From: Gemmatimonadaceae bacterium
GTDB lineage: Bacteria > Gemmatimonadota > Gemmatimonadetes > Gemmatimonadales > Gemmatimonadaceae
Length of the DNA: 64,000 nt
Direction: 5' to 3'
Assembly: GCA_036496605.1 (NCBI GenBank)
Contig: DASXKV010000044.1
Span: 38,634 to 102,633 of the forward strand
The position numbers were made by a program, and so were the translations under genes. Position 1 is the first letter of the stretch. Every line of letters begins with the position of its first letter. Of this stretch, positions 7,970 through 15,600 are shown piece after piece. The notes beneath the pieces were generated by a model. It saw only the letters and a program-made list of their open reading frames with translations. It did no database searches and was not told the DNA's origin.

Positions 7970-9387
7970 CACTCGCGACTCCGACCAGACCCATTGCTTC
8001 TCAAACGCCCGTACCGAAGCCGGCAATTCCGGAGCAAGGGCGTATTCGTGTCCTCGTCGCCGAAGACGAGGAGCATCTCGGCCAGATCCTAACGAGCTTT
8101 CTCGCTGGACGAGGCCATCAAGTGACCGCAGTCTTGGATGGTCGTGCGGCGCTCGAAGCGCTGCGCGCCGAGGCGTTCGACGTGGCGCTGCTCGACATCG
8201 TCATGCCGGAGCTGGATGGTCTCGAGGTGTTGCGTCAGGTCCGTGAAGAGCCGGACGCGCCGGAGATGATCATCATCACCGGCAACGGCACGATCGAGAC
8301 TGCCATTACCGCGATGAAGCTTGGCGCCTACGACTACATGTCCAAGCCGTATCGAATGGCCGAGATCGACGTTCTCGTCCGGCGCGCCTGGGAAAAACGA
8401 CAGTTGGCGAAAGAGAACCAGTATCTGCACGCAAAGCTGTCACGCGTCGACGCGGCGCCGGAGATCATCACGCAGTATGCGCCGATGCGCGCCGTGCTCT
8501 CGATGGTCGAGCGCGCCGCGCCGAGCGACACGCCCGTGCTGATCGTTGGTGAGTCGGGCACAGGGAAGGAGCTCGTCGCACGAGCGCTACATCGTCTCTC
8601 GCGCCGCGCCGGCCCGTTGGTCGACCTCAACTGCGCCACTCTCGCCGAGAACATGGTCGAGACGGAGCTCTTCGGTCACGAGCGCGGTGCCTTCAGCGGA
8701 GCGACAACGCGCAAGTCGGGGCTACTCGAGGTGGCGGCGAACGGCACGCTCTTCTTCGACGAGATCAGTGCGCTCACGAGCAAGATGCAGGCGAAGCTTC
8801 TGCGTGCACTCGAGCAGGGAAGCTTCTTCCGCGTCGGCGGCACGCAGAAAGTCGAGGTGAACGTGCGTCTCGTCACCGCAACGAACCGGGACCTCGAATC
8901 GGCCGTGCGCGACGGACAGTTCCGTGACGATTTGCTCTATCGCGTCAACACGATCACGATTGCGTTGCCGCCACTCCGTCAGCGTGCAGTCGACATTCCG
9001 CTGCTGGCCGAATACTTCCTCTCTCGCTTCGGCGCGGTGGATGCGTCGGCGCTCGCACCGGAGGCACTCGCGCTGCTGCAGGAATACCAATGGCCAGGGA
9101 ACATTCGCGAGTTGCGCAACGTGATCGAGCGCGCGGTGCTGCTCGCGCGCGGCCGTGTGATACGCGCGCAGGACCTGCCCTTGAATCTCGCCGCGGCGCC
9201 GGGATCGCCCGCATCGATGGTGGGCGGCCAGCTCACGCTCGAGGAGTTGGAGCGCCGTCACATCGAGTCCGTCCTTCTGCAGACGAAGTGGCATCAGGGG
9301 AAGGCGGCCGAGGTGCTCGGCATCTCATCGAAGACGCTGTACCGCAAAATTCGCGAGTACCAGTTCCGACGGCCGAAGCGCCACTAG
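7966..9387 (+). CDS. Sigma-54-dependent response regulator (NtrC family)
   Basis: Transcription activator of 473 residues with three parts. A receiver domain spans about 28-145, with phospho-acceptor Asp in LLDIVMPELD near residue 77 and conserved Lys in YMSKPY. An AAA+ domain spans about 165-400: Walker A GESGTGKE near 195, the sigma-54 contact loop intact as GAFSGA, Walker B LFFDE, and the R-finger region. A Fis-type helix-turn-helix lies at the C-terminus (GKAAEVLGISSKTLYRKI). The intact GAFSGA loop predicts genuine sigma-54 activation. It is translationally coupled to the kinase at 6503. Its target genes are not evident in the window. Confidence 0.95.
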   Translation: MTLATPTRPIASQTPVPKPAIPEQGRIRVLVAEDEEHLGQILTSFLAGRGHQVTAVLDGRAALEALRAEAFDVALLDIVMPELDGLEVLRQVREEPDAPEMIIITGNGTIETAITAMKLGAYDYMSKPYRMAEIDVLVRRAWEKRQLAKENQYLHAKLSRVDAAPEIITQYAPMRAVLSMVERAAPSDTPVLIVGESGTGKELVARALHRLSRRAGPLVDLNCATLAENMVETELFGHERGAFSGATTRKSGLLEVAANGTLFFDEISALTSKMQAKLLRALEQGSFFRVGGTQKVEVNVRLVTATNRDLESAVRDGQFRDDLLYRVNTITIALPPLRQRAVDIPLLAEYFLSRFGAVDASALAPEALALLQEYQWPGNIRELRNVIERAVLLARGRVIRAQDLPLNLAAAPGSPASMVGGQLTLEELERRHIESVLLQTKWHQGKAAEVLGISSKTLYRKIREYQFRRPKRH

Positions 9388-9431
9388 CGCGTTGAGCGTC
9401 GAGTGTTGAGCGTGTAGCGTGTTGTGGAATC

Positions 9432-9466
9432 GCGCGGTAAGCTTCGCTTACCGCGCCTTCCTTTTC
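9432..9466 (+). terminator. Rho-independent terminator after the NtrC-type regulator
   Basis: Perfect 11-bp stem GCGCGGTAAGC/GCTTACCGCGC (9432-9442 with 9446-9456) with loop TTC, followed by the pyrimidine-rich CTTCCTTTTCCC. It separates the two two-component operons. Confidence 0.6.
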
Positions 9467-9492
9467 CCGAGTCACGAGCCCACGCGCCTCGC

Positions 9493-10164
9493 ATGCGGAT
9501 TCTCGTCATCGAAGACGACCCAACGGTCGGACAGTACGTGAAGCGTGGGCTCGAGGAGCAACGGTATGCGGTGGATCTCGTTGCCGATGGCGACGAGGGA
9601 GAGCGACGAGCCAGCTCGGAGGCGTACGATCTCGTCATCCTCGACATGCGCCTGCCGAAAAAGCCTGGGCTCGAGGTGCTCAACAGTTTGCGCGCGAAGG
9701 GATTCGAGAAGCCCGTGTTGGTGCTGACGGCGCAGGACGCCGTCGACGCAAAGGTGGCGACGCTGCGCGCGGGTGCGGACGATTACGTCACGAAGCCGTT
9801 TGCGTTCGAGGAGCTCCTCGCGCGCGTGGAGGCGCTCTCGCGCCGTCCGCAGGCGATCGCGCCTCACAAGTTGAGCGTCGGGGATCTCGAGCTCGACCAG
9901 AGTACGCGCGAGGTGCGCCGGAACGGTGAGCTGATCGAGTTGACGCCGAAGGAATACACGGTGCTCGAGTACCTGATGCGTCACAGCAGCCGTGTCATGA
10001 GCCGGACGCTGATCACCGAGTATGCGTGGGGATATCATTTCGATCCGGGCACGAACATCGTCGACGTCGTGATCAACCATCTTCGCAAGAAGATCGACGC
10101 GAAACACGGACACAAGATGATCACGACCGTTCGCGGTGTCGGCTACATGATCAAGGACAGTTGA
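9493..10164 (+). CDS. OmpR-family response regulator
   Basis: A 223-residue regulator with receiver domain (MRILVIEDDP; phospho-Asp in LVILDMRLP near residue 51; Lys in YVTKPFAF) and winged-helix DNA-binding domain (LTPKEYTVLEYLMRH, then VDVVINHLRKKID and TTVRGVGYMI). I start it at the ATG giving MRILVIED, because the upstream in-frame part is the terminator hairpin. It lies 13 bp before its kinase. Family members control envelope, phosphate, metal or stress genes; the stimulus is not deducible here. Confidence 0.94.
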   Translation: MRILVIEDDPTVGQYVKRGLEEQRYAVDLVADGDEGERRASSEAYDLVILDMRLPKKPGLEVLNSLRAKGFEKPVLVLTAQDAVDAKVATLRAGADDYVTKPFAFEELLARVEALSRRPQAIAPHKLSVGDLELDQSTREVRRNGELIELTPKEYTVLEYLMRHSSRVMSRTLITEYAWGYHFDPGTNIVDVVINHLRKKIDAKHGHKMITTVRGVGYMIKDS

Positions 10165-10177
10165 TGGTGCTTGGGCG

Positions 10178-11728
10178 ATGGCATCGACACGAACGCGCCT
10201 AACGGTCAGCTACCTCGTCGTGCTCACGGCGACGCTCATCGCGTTCGCCGTGGCGTTGTACGTGGCGCGTGGCGCGGAGGCGGATCAGGACCTGCTCGAG
10301 CAGGCGGCAGCGCTCGCCGATGACGTGCTCGCGACGATTCGGAACGCGCAGCTCGGCGGACAGCGCCTCGCGCCACAAGAGATGGGCGAGCAGCTCGACC
10401 GCCATCCGGGTTACTTCGTCGTGCTCGATAGTGTGGGCCGTCTGCTGTACTCCTCGAATGCTGTTCGCCTGCTCGCGGCGGAGGATCAGCAGGACCTCTA
10501 CACCCTGGCATTTCAGCTGCGCCCCGGTGGCTCGGCGGCGCGCCTGGCGCTCACGGCCGACTCGCTCATCAAAGGGCGGCTGATGCTCGTTGCCCGGCGC
10601 GATCCGAGCGTCGGCGGGAACATTTCGCGAGTCGTCGGTGGGCTGCCGACCGACCTGGCGAATGTCGCGCCGCATCTGCTGCTCGGGACGCTGCTCGCGC
10701 TCGCGCCGGTGATCCTCATCATTTCGTTAGGCGTGGCGTACTTCGTCGCCGGACATGCATTCCGGCCCGTGGATGAGCTGATCAACGAAGTCGAGGCGAT
10801 TACCGACGGTCGGAGTCTGCATCGCCGACTTCCAGTGGCGACGAGCGGCGACGAGCTCGCGCGCCTCTCGGCGACACTGAACGCCATGATCGCGCGGCTC
10901 GAGAGCTCGTTCACCGCGTTGCGGCGATTCACCGCGGATGCGAGCCACGAGCTCAAGACACCGCTCACCGTGCTGCGCGCGGACGTGGAGCGCGCGATGC
11001 ATCCGGTCACTTCGCCGGCCGACCGCATGGTCGCGCTCGAGGAGGCGCTCCAGGAAACGGCGCGGATGGCCGACCTCGTTGAGAGTTTGCTCACGCTTGC
11101 GCGCGCCGACGAGGGGCGCTACGATCTGCATCGGGAGCCCGTGCGGCTCGAGCCGCTCGTCCGCGACGTGTTCGAGACCGCGGCGATTCTCGGCGAGGAG
11201 GCGGGCCTGACGATCGAACTGCTCGCCTGCGAGGACGCGACGGTGCTCGGCGACCCCGATCGACTCCGCCAGCTCTTTCTCAATCTCGTGACGAACGCGA
11301 TCAAGTACACGCCGCGCGGCGGTCACGTCGAGTTTTCGCTGACGCGTCGTCCACACGACGAGGTCGCGCTCAACGTGCGCGACACCGGCATCGGGATCTC
11401 GGCGTCCGACCTACCGCATGTGTTCGAGCGATTCTGGCGTGCCGATCGCGTTCGCTCGCGGCGTGTGGCGAGCGACGATAGTTCATGGGCCCTCGACCGT
11501 GGCGGATTTGGGCTCGGTCTCTCGATTGCGCAGTGGATCGTGCAGGCACATGGTGGCACGCTCACGGTGCAGTCGCGATTGGGACGCGGCAGTATGTTCT
11601 CCGTCGTTCTTCCGACGGCGCCGATGCCCGTTGACGACGCCATTCAGCGCGCGGAGCCGGCAACATCAACCGCCTCACGTGCTTCCGGCGGGAAAGGTGA
11701 TTCTAACAGCGACTTCACCGATTCTTAA
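10178..11728 (+). CDS. HAMP-domain sensor histidine kinase
   Basis: Partner of the OmpR-type regulator. It has an N-terminal membrane helix (residues 8-30), a periplasmic sensor of about 140 residues, a second helix (about 168-190), HAMP linker, and HisKA with ASHELKTPLTVL (acceptor His near 256). The ATPase domain carries LFLNLVTNAIKYTP, DTGIGIS and GFGLGLSI. An insertion between the F-box (HVFERFWRADR) and the G2 box makes the ATP lid longer than usual. The Ser/Ala-rich 35-residue tail is probably disordered. Of EnvZ/CusS general type; ligand unknown. Confidence 0.93.
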   Translation: MASTRTRLTVSYLVVLTATLIAFAVALYVARGAEADQDLLEQAAALADDVLATIRNAQLGGQRLAPQEMGEQLDRHPGYFVVLDSVGRLLYSSNAVRLLAAEDQQDLYTLAFQLRPGGSAARLALTADSLIKGRLMLVARRDPSVGGNISRVVGGLPTDLANVAPHLLLGTLLALAPVILIISLGVAYFVAGHAFRPVDELINEVEAITDGRSLHRRLPVATSGDELARLSATLNAMIARLESSFTALRRFTADASHELKTPLTVLRADVERAMHPVTSPADRMVALEEALQETARMADLVESLLTLARADEGRYDLHREPVRLEPLVRDVFETAAILGEEAGLTIELLACEDATVLGDPDRLRQLFLNLVTNAIKYTPRGGHVEFSLTRRPHDEVALNVRDTGIGISASDLPHVFERFWRADRVRSRRVASDDSSWALDRGGFGLGLSIAQWIVQAHGGTLTVQSRLGRGSMFSVVLPTAPMPVDDAIQRAEPATSTASRASGGKGDSNSDFTDS

Positions 11729-11820
11729 TGAAGCGGTCATTCCGCTGTTAATACGCGAAAATAGCTTTGACGACGAATAGTTCGCCCGGTCACACGCACC
11801 CGAACTAGGTCGCAAAGGAC

Positions 11821-12537
11821 ATGTTCGATAACCTCATCGAATCGAAGGCAAAGAAGCAGAAGCGGGCCGGCGGCGTGATTTTCAGCGCTGTCCTGCACGT
11901 AGTCCTCATCACTGCCGCGGTCTACGGAACGCTGCAGGCGAAGGACGCAATTGAAAAACCGAAAGCGGAGAAGGTCGAGTTCGTCGAGATGAAGAAGAAG
12001 GACGAGCCGCCACCGCCGAAGGAGGAGCCGAAGCCGCCGCCGCCGGACGTCGTTATGAAGGCGCCGCCGCCGAAGGGCTTCCAGGTGCTCACCGCACCAA
12101 TCAAGATCCCCGATGTCTTGCCCGACATCGACCTCTCGAAGCATGTCACCAATGAAGATGACTTCTCGGGTAAGGGCGTCGCGGGTGGTATCGCCAAGGG
12201 CGTCGTCGGCGGAACGCCGCAGCCCGTGAGCGATCAGCCGTACTTCGAGTTCCAGGTCGAGAAGCAGGTCGCTGCGTTGCCGGACAATCCGCGGCCGCGC
12301 TATCCCGACATGCTCCGGTCGGCCAACGTCGAGGGCGAGGTGCTCGCTCAGTTCGTCGTCGACACCACCGGTCGCGCGGAGATGAACACCTTCAAGGTGC
12401 TCAAGACCAGCCACGATCTCTTCACGAATTCCGTGAGGTCCGCGCTCGCCAACATGCGCTTTTATCCGGCGGAAGTCGGCGGCCGGAAAGTGAAACAGCT
12501 CGTCCAAATGCCTTTCGTCTTCGGTCTCAACAAGTAA
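11821..12537 (+). CDS. tonB: Energy transducer TonB
   Basis: A 238-residue inner-membrane anchored periplasmic protein. It has a short cytosolic N-terminus, one transmembrane helix (GVIFSAVLHVVLITAAVYG, residues 18-36), a Lys/Glu/Pro-rich spacer (DEPPPPKEEPKPPPPD), and a C-terminal TonB domain (PRPRYPDMLRSANVEGEVLAQF through PFVFGL). It transmits proton-motive-force energy from ExbB/ExbD to outer-membrane receptors. AAAGGA precedes the ATG. It heads the operon tonB-exbB-exbD-exbD (gaps of about 20-26 bp, then a 1-bp overlap). No TonB-dependent receptor is in the window. Confidence 0.92.
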   Translation: MFDNLIESKAKKQKRAGGVIFSAVLHVVLITAAVYGTLQAKDAIEKPKAEKVEFVEMKKKDEPPPPKEEPKPPPPDVVMKAPPPKGFQVLTAPIKIPDVLPDIDLSKHVTNEDDFSGKGVAGGIAKGVVGGTPQPVSDQPYFEFQVEKQVAALPDNPRPRYPDMLRSANVEGEVLAQFVVDTTGRAEMNTFKVLKTSHDLFTNSVRSALANMRFYPAEVGGRKVKQLVQMPFVFGLNK

Positions 12538-12557
12538 ATCACCTTTCGGAGCGCACC

Positions 12558-13295
12558 ATGGATCTCTCGCTTATCGATCTCTGGCACCAAATGGGGCTGT
12601 TCGCCAAGTTCATCTGCTTTGTCATGGCAGTCATGTCGATCTACTCGCTGACAGTCATGGTCTCCAAGTGGTGGGGCCTGCGAAAGGCTCAGAAGGAAAC
12701 GATCAAGTTCGCGCCGGAGTTCTCGCAGTTCCTCGAGGAGGACAACCTCACCGAAGCGATTCGCCTCGCTGAGAGTTACAAGCGGTCGCATGTCGCGCTC
12801 GTGCTCGGCGGCGCGCTGCAGGAAGTGAAGCCTCTCATTCAGGACGGGTCGGTCACCGTCGCGGACATCAACTCGGCGGAGCGCGCGGTCGAGCGCAACA
12901 TGCTGCTCGAGATCACGAATCTGAAGCGCGGCCTGGCCGTTCTCGCGACGGTCGGTGCGACGGCGCCGTTCGTCGGTCTTCTCGGCACGACGATGGGTAT
13001 CGTGAACGCGTTCACCGGAATGGCCGCGACTGGATCGGGCGGTCTCGCCGCGATCGGTGGTGGCATCGCCGAAGCCCTTATCACGACGGCGTTCGGTTTA
13101 CTCGTCGCGATCCCGGCCGTGTGGGCGTATAACTATTTCACGACCAAGATCGACAATCTCACCGCCGAGATGACGTACGTCTCCAAAGAGATGATCGACT
13201 ATTTGATCAAGGGCGTCTCGGGCGAGTTCGGCCGCAGTCGCTTCACGCGTGAGTTCAACGCCTCCGGCGGAGCCGGTGGCCCGATCGCCCAGTAA
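12558..13295 (+). CDS. exbB: MotA/TolQ/ExbB proton channel family protein
   Basis: A 245-residue inner-membrane channel protein with three predicted helices: residues 12-35, the pair around 130-155 (LAVLATVGATAPFVGLLGTT) and 170-200. The conserved helix-2 signature GATAPFVGLLGTTMGI and the helix-3 region IAEALITTAFGLLVAIPAV match ExbB/TolQ. It forms the pentameric proton channel with ExbD and powers TonB. It sits between tonB and two exbD genes. TolQ is the main alternative, but no tolB or pal follows. Confidence 0.94.
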   Translation: MDLSLIDLWHQMGLFAKFICFVMAVMSIYSLTVMVSKWWGLRKAQKETIKFAPEFSQFLEEDNLTEAIRLAESYKRSHVALVLGGALQEVKPLIQDGSVTVADINSAERAVERNMLLEITNLKRGLAVLATVGATAPFVGLLGTTMGIVNAFTGMAATGSGGLAAIGGGIAEALITTAFGLLVAIPAVWAYNYFTTKIDNLTAEMTYVSKEMIDYLIKGVSGEFGRSRFTREFNASGGAGGPIAQ

Positions 13296-13321
13296 GCGAC
13301 ATTCCCTCAGGAGGAATTCCG

Positions 13322-13819
13322 ATGGCAATGTCGTCTAGTAGTGGCAGCGGGAGTGTCGCCTCGTCACCTAACGTGACGCCGATGATCGACGTGATGCTCG
13401 TGCTCCTGATCATCTTCATGGTCGTCACTCCGGCGCTACTCGCCGGATTCAATGCCGATCCACCGAAGGCGGTCAACCTGAAGGACCATCCAGAAGATGC
13501 CAACCTCGATCAGGTGTTGGGCATCGACCGCGATGGGAACTATTACCTGAACAAGAAGCGCATTCGCACCGAGGACGTGGGTCCGATGCTGAAGCGGATC
13601 TATGATGCCCGCACGGAGGACAAGATTCTTTACCTCAAGGCGGACAAGCAGCTCGATTATTCCAAGGTGCTCGATGCGCTGGACCTCGCCGCCAAGAACG
13701 GAGTGCGCGTTACGGGCATGATCTCGGAGCAGAAGCCGGGAACGATCTCGACAGTCGTCGGCGACACGAAGGCGACGGCGCCAGTCGGCAAAGCACCGCC
13801 GGCGGGAGGGAAACCGTAA
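13322..13819 (+). CDS. exbD: ExbD/TolR biopolymer transport protein (first copy)
   Basis: A 165-residue protein with one transmembrane helix carrying the essential Asp in NVTPMIDVMLVLLIIFMVV (residues 17-35), then a periplasmic domain. It has a long low-complexity tail (TKATAPVGKAPPAGGKP) missing from the second copy. Ribosome site AGGAGG lies just upstream. It overlaps the next exbD by one base. Two ExbD proteins per cluster are common in Bacteroidetes- and Gemmatimonadota-type Ton systems. Confidence 0.93.
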   Translation: MAMSSSSGSGSVASSPNVTPMIDVMLVLLIIFMVVTPALLAGFNADPPKAVNLKDHPEDANLDQVLGIDRDGNYYLNKKRIRTEDVGPMLKRIYDARTEDKILYLKADKQLDYSKVLDALDLAAKNGVRVTGMISEQKPGTISTVVGDTKATAPVGKAPPAGGKP

Positions 13820-14262
13820 TGGCTATGTCGTCAGGCGGTAGTGGCGGAGGCCTCAGCAACGACATCAACGTCACGCCAATGATCGACGTTCTGCTCGTGC
13901 TGCTGATCATCTTCATGGCGGCGCTGCCGTCGATGCGGAAAGCGATCGACATTCAGCTTCCGGATCCCACGCCGAGCGTGCAGCCGAACAACTCGAAGTC
14001 CGACCAGATCGTACTCGAAGTCAAACCTGGTGGTCAGTTCTCGATCAACACCCGGGATGTAGTGGGCACGGACAATCTGAAGCGCCAGCTCAAGGAGATT
14101 TACGATCCCCGTCCCGAAAAGATCATCTTCGTGAAGGGTGATCCCAAGGTGAAGTATGCCGACGTCATCGAGGCGATGGACATCGCACGCGGTGCCGGGG
14201 TGAAGGTCATCGGAGTTCCGCCGAAGGACATTCCAGGCGATACGAAGCCAGCAGGGAAGTAG
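13819..14262 (+). CDS. exbD: ExbD/TolR biopolymer transport protein (second copy)
   Basis: A 147-residue paralogue of the preceding gene with the same opening (MAMSSG) and membrane motif NVTPMIDVLLVLLIIFMAA holding the proton-carrying Asp. The periplasmic half diverges from the first copy, and the tail is short. Followed by an intrinsic terminator, so it is the last gene of this operon. The pair may form heterodimers in the ExbB pore; that is inference. Confidence 0.93.
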   Translation: MAMSSGGSGGGLSNDINVTPMIDVLLVLLIIFMAALPSMRKAIDIQLPDPTPSVQPNNSKSDQIVLEVKPGGQFSINTRDVVGTDNLKRQLKEIYDPRPEKIIFVKGDPKVKYADVIEAMDIARGAGVKVIGVPPKDIPGDTKPAGK

Positions 14263-14290
14263 CCTCGAAGGACAAGTAGCAAAAAACGAT

Positions 14291-14335
14291 ACGGCGGGCG
14301 AACCTTTAAGGAGCGCCCGTCGTATAATTTTTGGG
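14291..14335 (+). terminator. Rho-independent terminator after the exbD pair
   Basis: Stem ACGGCGGGCG (14291-14300) pairs with CGCCCGTCGT (14314-14323) with one G-U, loop of 13 nt, then ATAATTTTT. An A-rich run upstream (AAAAAACGAT) extends partial pairing, so it may work in both directions. Confidence 0.8.
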
Positions 14336-14371
14336 GTATTGAAGGGCACAGCCTCTGCCCATCCGCATCGT

Positions 14372-15244
14372 ATGAGCGCATCGCCACGTCCATCTGACAT
14401 GCAGCCGACGACCTCACCGAGCTCGTCGTTCACGCGGCGCCGAGAGCTTCCGGCGCTGGCGTTGCCGCGCGCGCGCGAGGATCGACGGGCGGGGGCTCTT
14501 CTGTCGCTGCTGTTGCACGTCGCGATCGTTATGCTACTGATCACTCCGTTCGCGGTACATCACGAGATCGTCGAGCGCGATCAGGGGGCCGGTGGTCCGG
14601 GCCCTGCGGGTGGCGGTGGTGGCGGGCACGGCGGCACGGGTGGCGTCGCGGACCAGAGTGAGCGACTGCGATTCATACAGGTCGCACCGCAGCCGGCGAA
14701 TCTGGCGCCGCAGACGCCGCCCGAGCCCGTCGTGCCGCCGCCGCCGCCGGTGCCACCGCCAGAGCCAGTGAAGGTCGAACTGACACCTACGCCCCCCGTC
14801 GAAGCAAAGCTCGACGTCCCAGCGCCGGCGAAGCTTCCGGATGTTGCCGCTACGACAGGCGTGGGGGGCGGCAGTGGCCATGACGGAACGAATGGGAGTG
14901 GCCCTGGTAGTGGCGGCGGCGTAGGAAGCGGCATCGGCACTGGTCGAGGGGCCGGTATTGGCCCCGGCACCGGCGGCGGCAGCCAGGTCAATTATCCGCC
15001 TCAGCCTATCGAATTCTTCCTTCCTCCGCTGCCGGCGCCGGATAAGGTGCGCGGCTTTCACCTCGTCGCGGAGTTCGACGTCGACGAGACGGGGCGTGTC
15101 CGCTCCTTCGACTTCACGCCGACGAAGGACGGCGGCTACAACAAGAAGATCGAGGAAGTGCTGCGTTCTGTGCGCTTCCGCCCCGGCACTCGACCCGACG
15201 GCACTCCGGTTCGAATGAAGGCGCAGCTCGGCTACGAGTTCTGA
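14372..15244 (+). CDS. TonB family protein with Gly/Pro-rich spacer
   Basis: Second TonB-like protein, about 290 residues. It has a cytosolic N-terminus of about 35 residues, one transmembrane helix (LLSLLLHVAIVMLLITPFAV), a long spacer alternating poly-Gly (PAGGGGGGHGG; GSGGGVGSGIGTG) and poly-Pro (VPPPPPVPPPEP) tracts, and a TonB C-terminal domain (FHLVAEFDVDETGRVRSFDF through MKAQLGYEF). It is separated from the exbD genes by a terminator, so it is probably expressed independently. It may share the ExbB/D motor or serve another receptor set. Start uncertain: TTG 14339, ATG 14372 or ATG 14399 are all in frame and none has a clear ribosome site. Confidence 0.85.
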   Translation: MSASPRPSDMQPTTSPSSSFTRRRELPALALPRAREDRRAGALLSLLLHVAIVMLLITPFAVHHEIVERDQGAGGPGPAGGGGGGHGGTGGVADQSERLRFIQVAPQPANLAPQTPPEPVVPPPPPVPPPEPVKVELTPTPPVEAKLDVPAPAKLPDVAATTGVGGGSGHDGTNGSGPGSGGGVGSGIGTGRGAGIGPGTGGGSQVNYPPQPIEFFLPPLPAPDKVRGFHLVAEFDVDETGRVRSFDFTPTKDGGYNKKIEEVLRSVRFRPGTRPDGTPVRMKAQLGYEF

Positions 15245-15287
15245 GTCGCGCGCTTCGCTCGCGACCTCAGAACTCATCGCCGATCGC

Positions 15288-15465
15288 GCTCGCTCGCTGG
15301 CGCTCGCGACAAGTCTTATTTGGAGTCGCGCGCGCAGCTGCGCGCGCTCCCGACTTTCGCGCACGTCTGACGTGTCGATGGACTGGGTAGGCGTACGGAG
15401 TGGGGAGTGAGCGCGCAGCGCGAACGACTTCAAATAAGACTTCGAGCGAGCGTCAGCGAGCGAGG
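15288..15465. repeat. Long imperfect inverted repeat (about 41-bp arms)
   Basis: AAGTCTTATTTGGAGTCG (15311-15328) is reverse-complementary to 15425-15442 at 17 of 18 positions. Pairing continues outward through GCTCGCTCGCTGGCGCTCGC against CGAGCGAGCGTCAGCGAGCGAGG, giving arms of about 41 bp around a 96-bp centre. This is the architecture of a small non-coding mobile or REP-like element, but no target duplication was found. Confidence 0.75.
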
Positions 15466-15468
15466 TTG

Positions 15469-15502
15469 CTACTAGCACGCGAGCTTTGCTCGCGTGCCAG
15501 TA
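15469..15502. repeat. Hairpin of about 17 bp
   Basis: GCTACT-A-GCACGCGAGC, loop TTT, GCTCGCGTGC-C-AGTAGC: a near-perfect stem with one mismatch at 15475/15497 flanks. It has no T-tract, so it is not an obvious terminator. Confidence 0.65.
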
Positions 15503-15600
15503 GCGCCGCGCCACGAATTGCACGATTTTTCACCGGCTTCCGGCAAACCATCCCGTCGGCAGCTTGATGATCGCGATTTCGTGCAATCACCAGGAGCCGA

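Larger units (their letters stand above)
15245..15600. other. 356-bp intergenic stretch full of palindromes
   Basis: No gene found. It contains a nested set of hairpins: GTCGCG...CGCGAC right after the tonB-like stop, the 41-bp inverted repeat at 15288-15465, GCGCGCGCAGCTGCGCGCGC near 15327, and the hairpin at 15469-15502. The last 80 bp before the permease carry no palindrome and end in a GGAGC ribosome site. Confidence 0.7.

Noticed and set aside
14534..15523. Antisense frame of 329 codons over the second tonB-like gene
   Set aside because: Arg/Ala-rich shadow produced by the Gly/Pro repeats of the real gene; it also crosses the palindromic gap.
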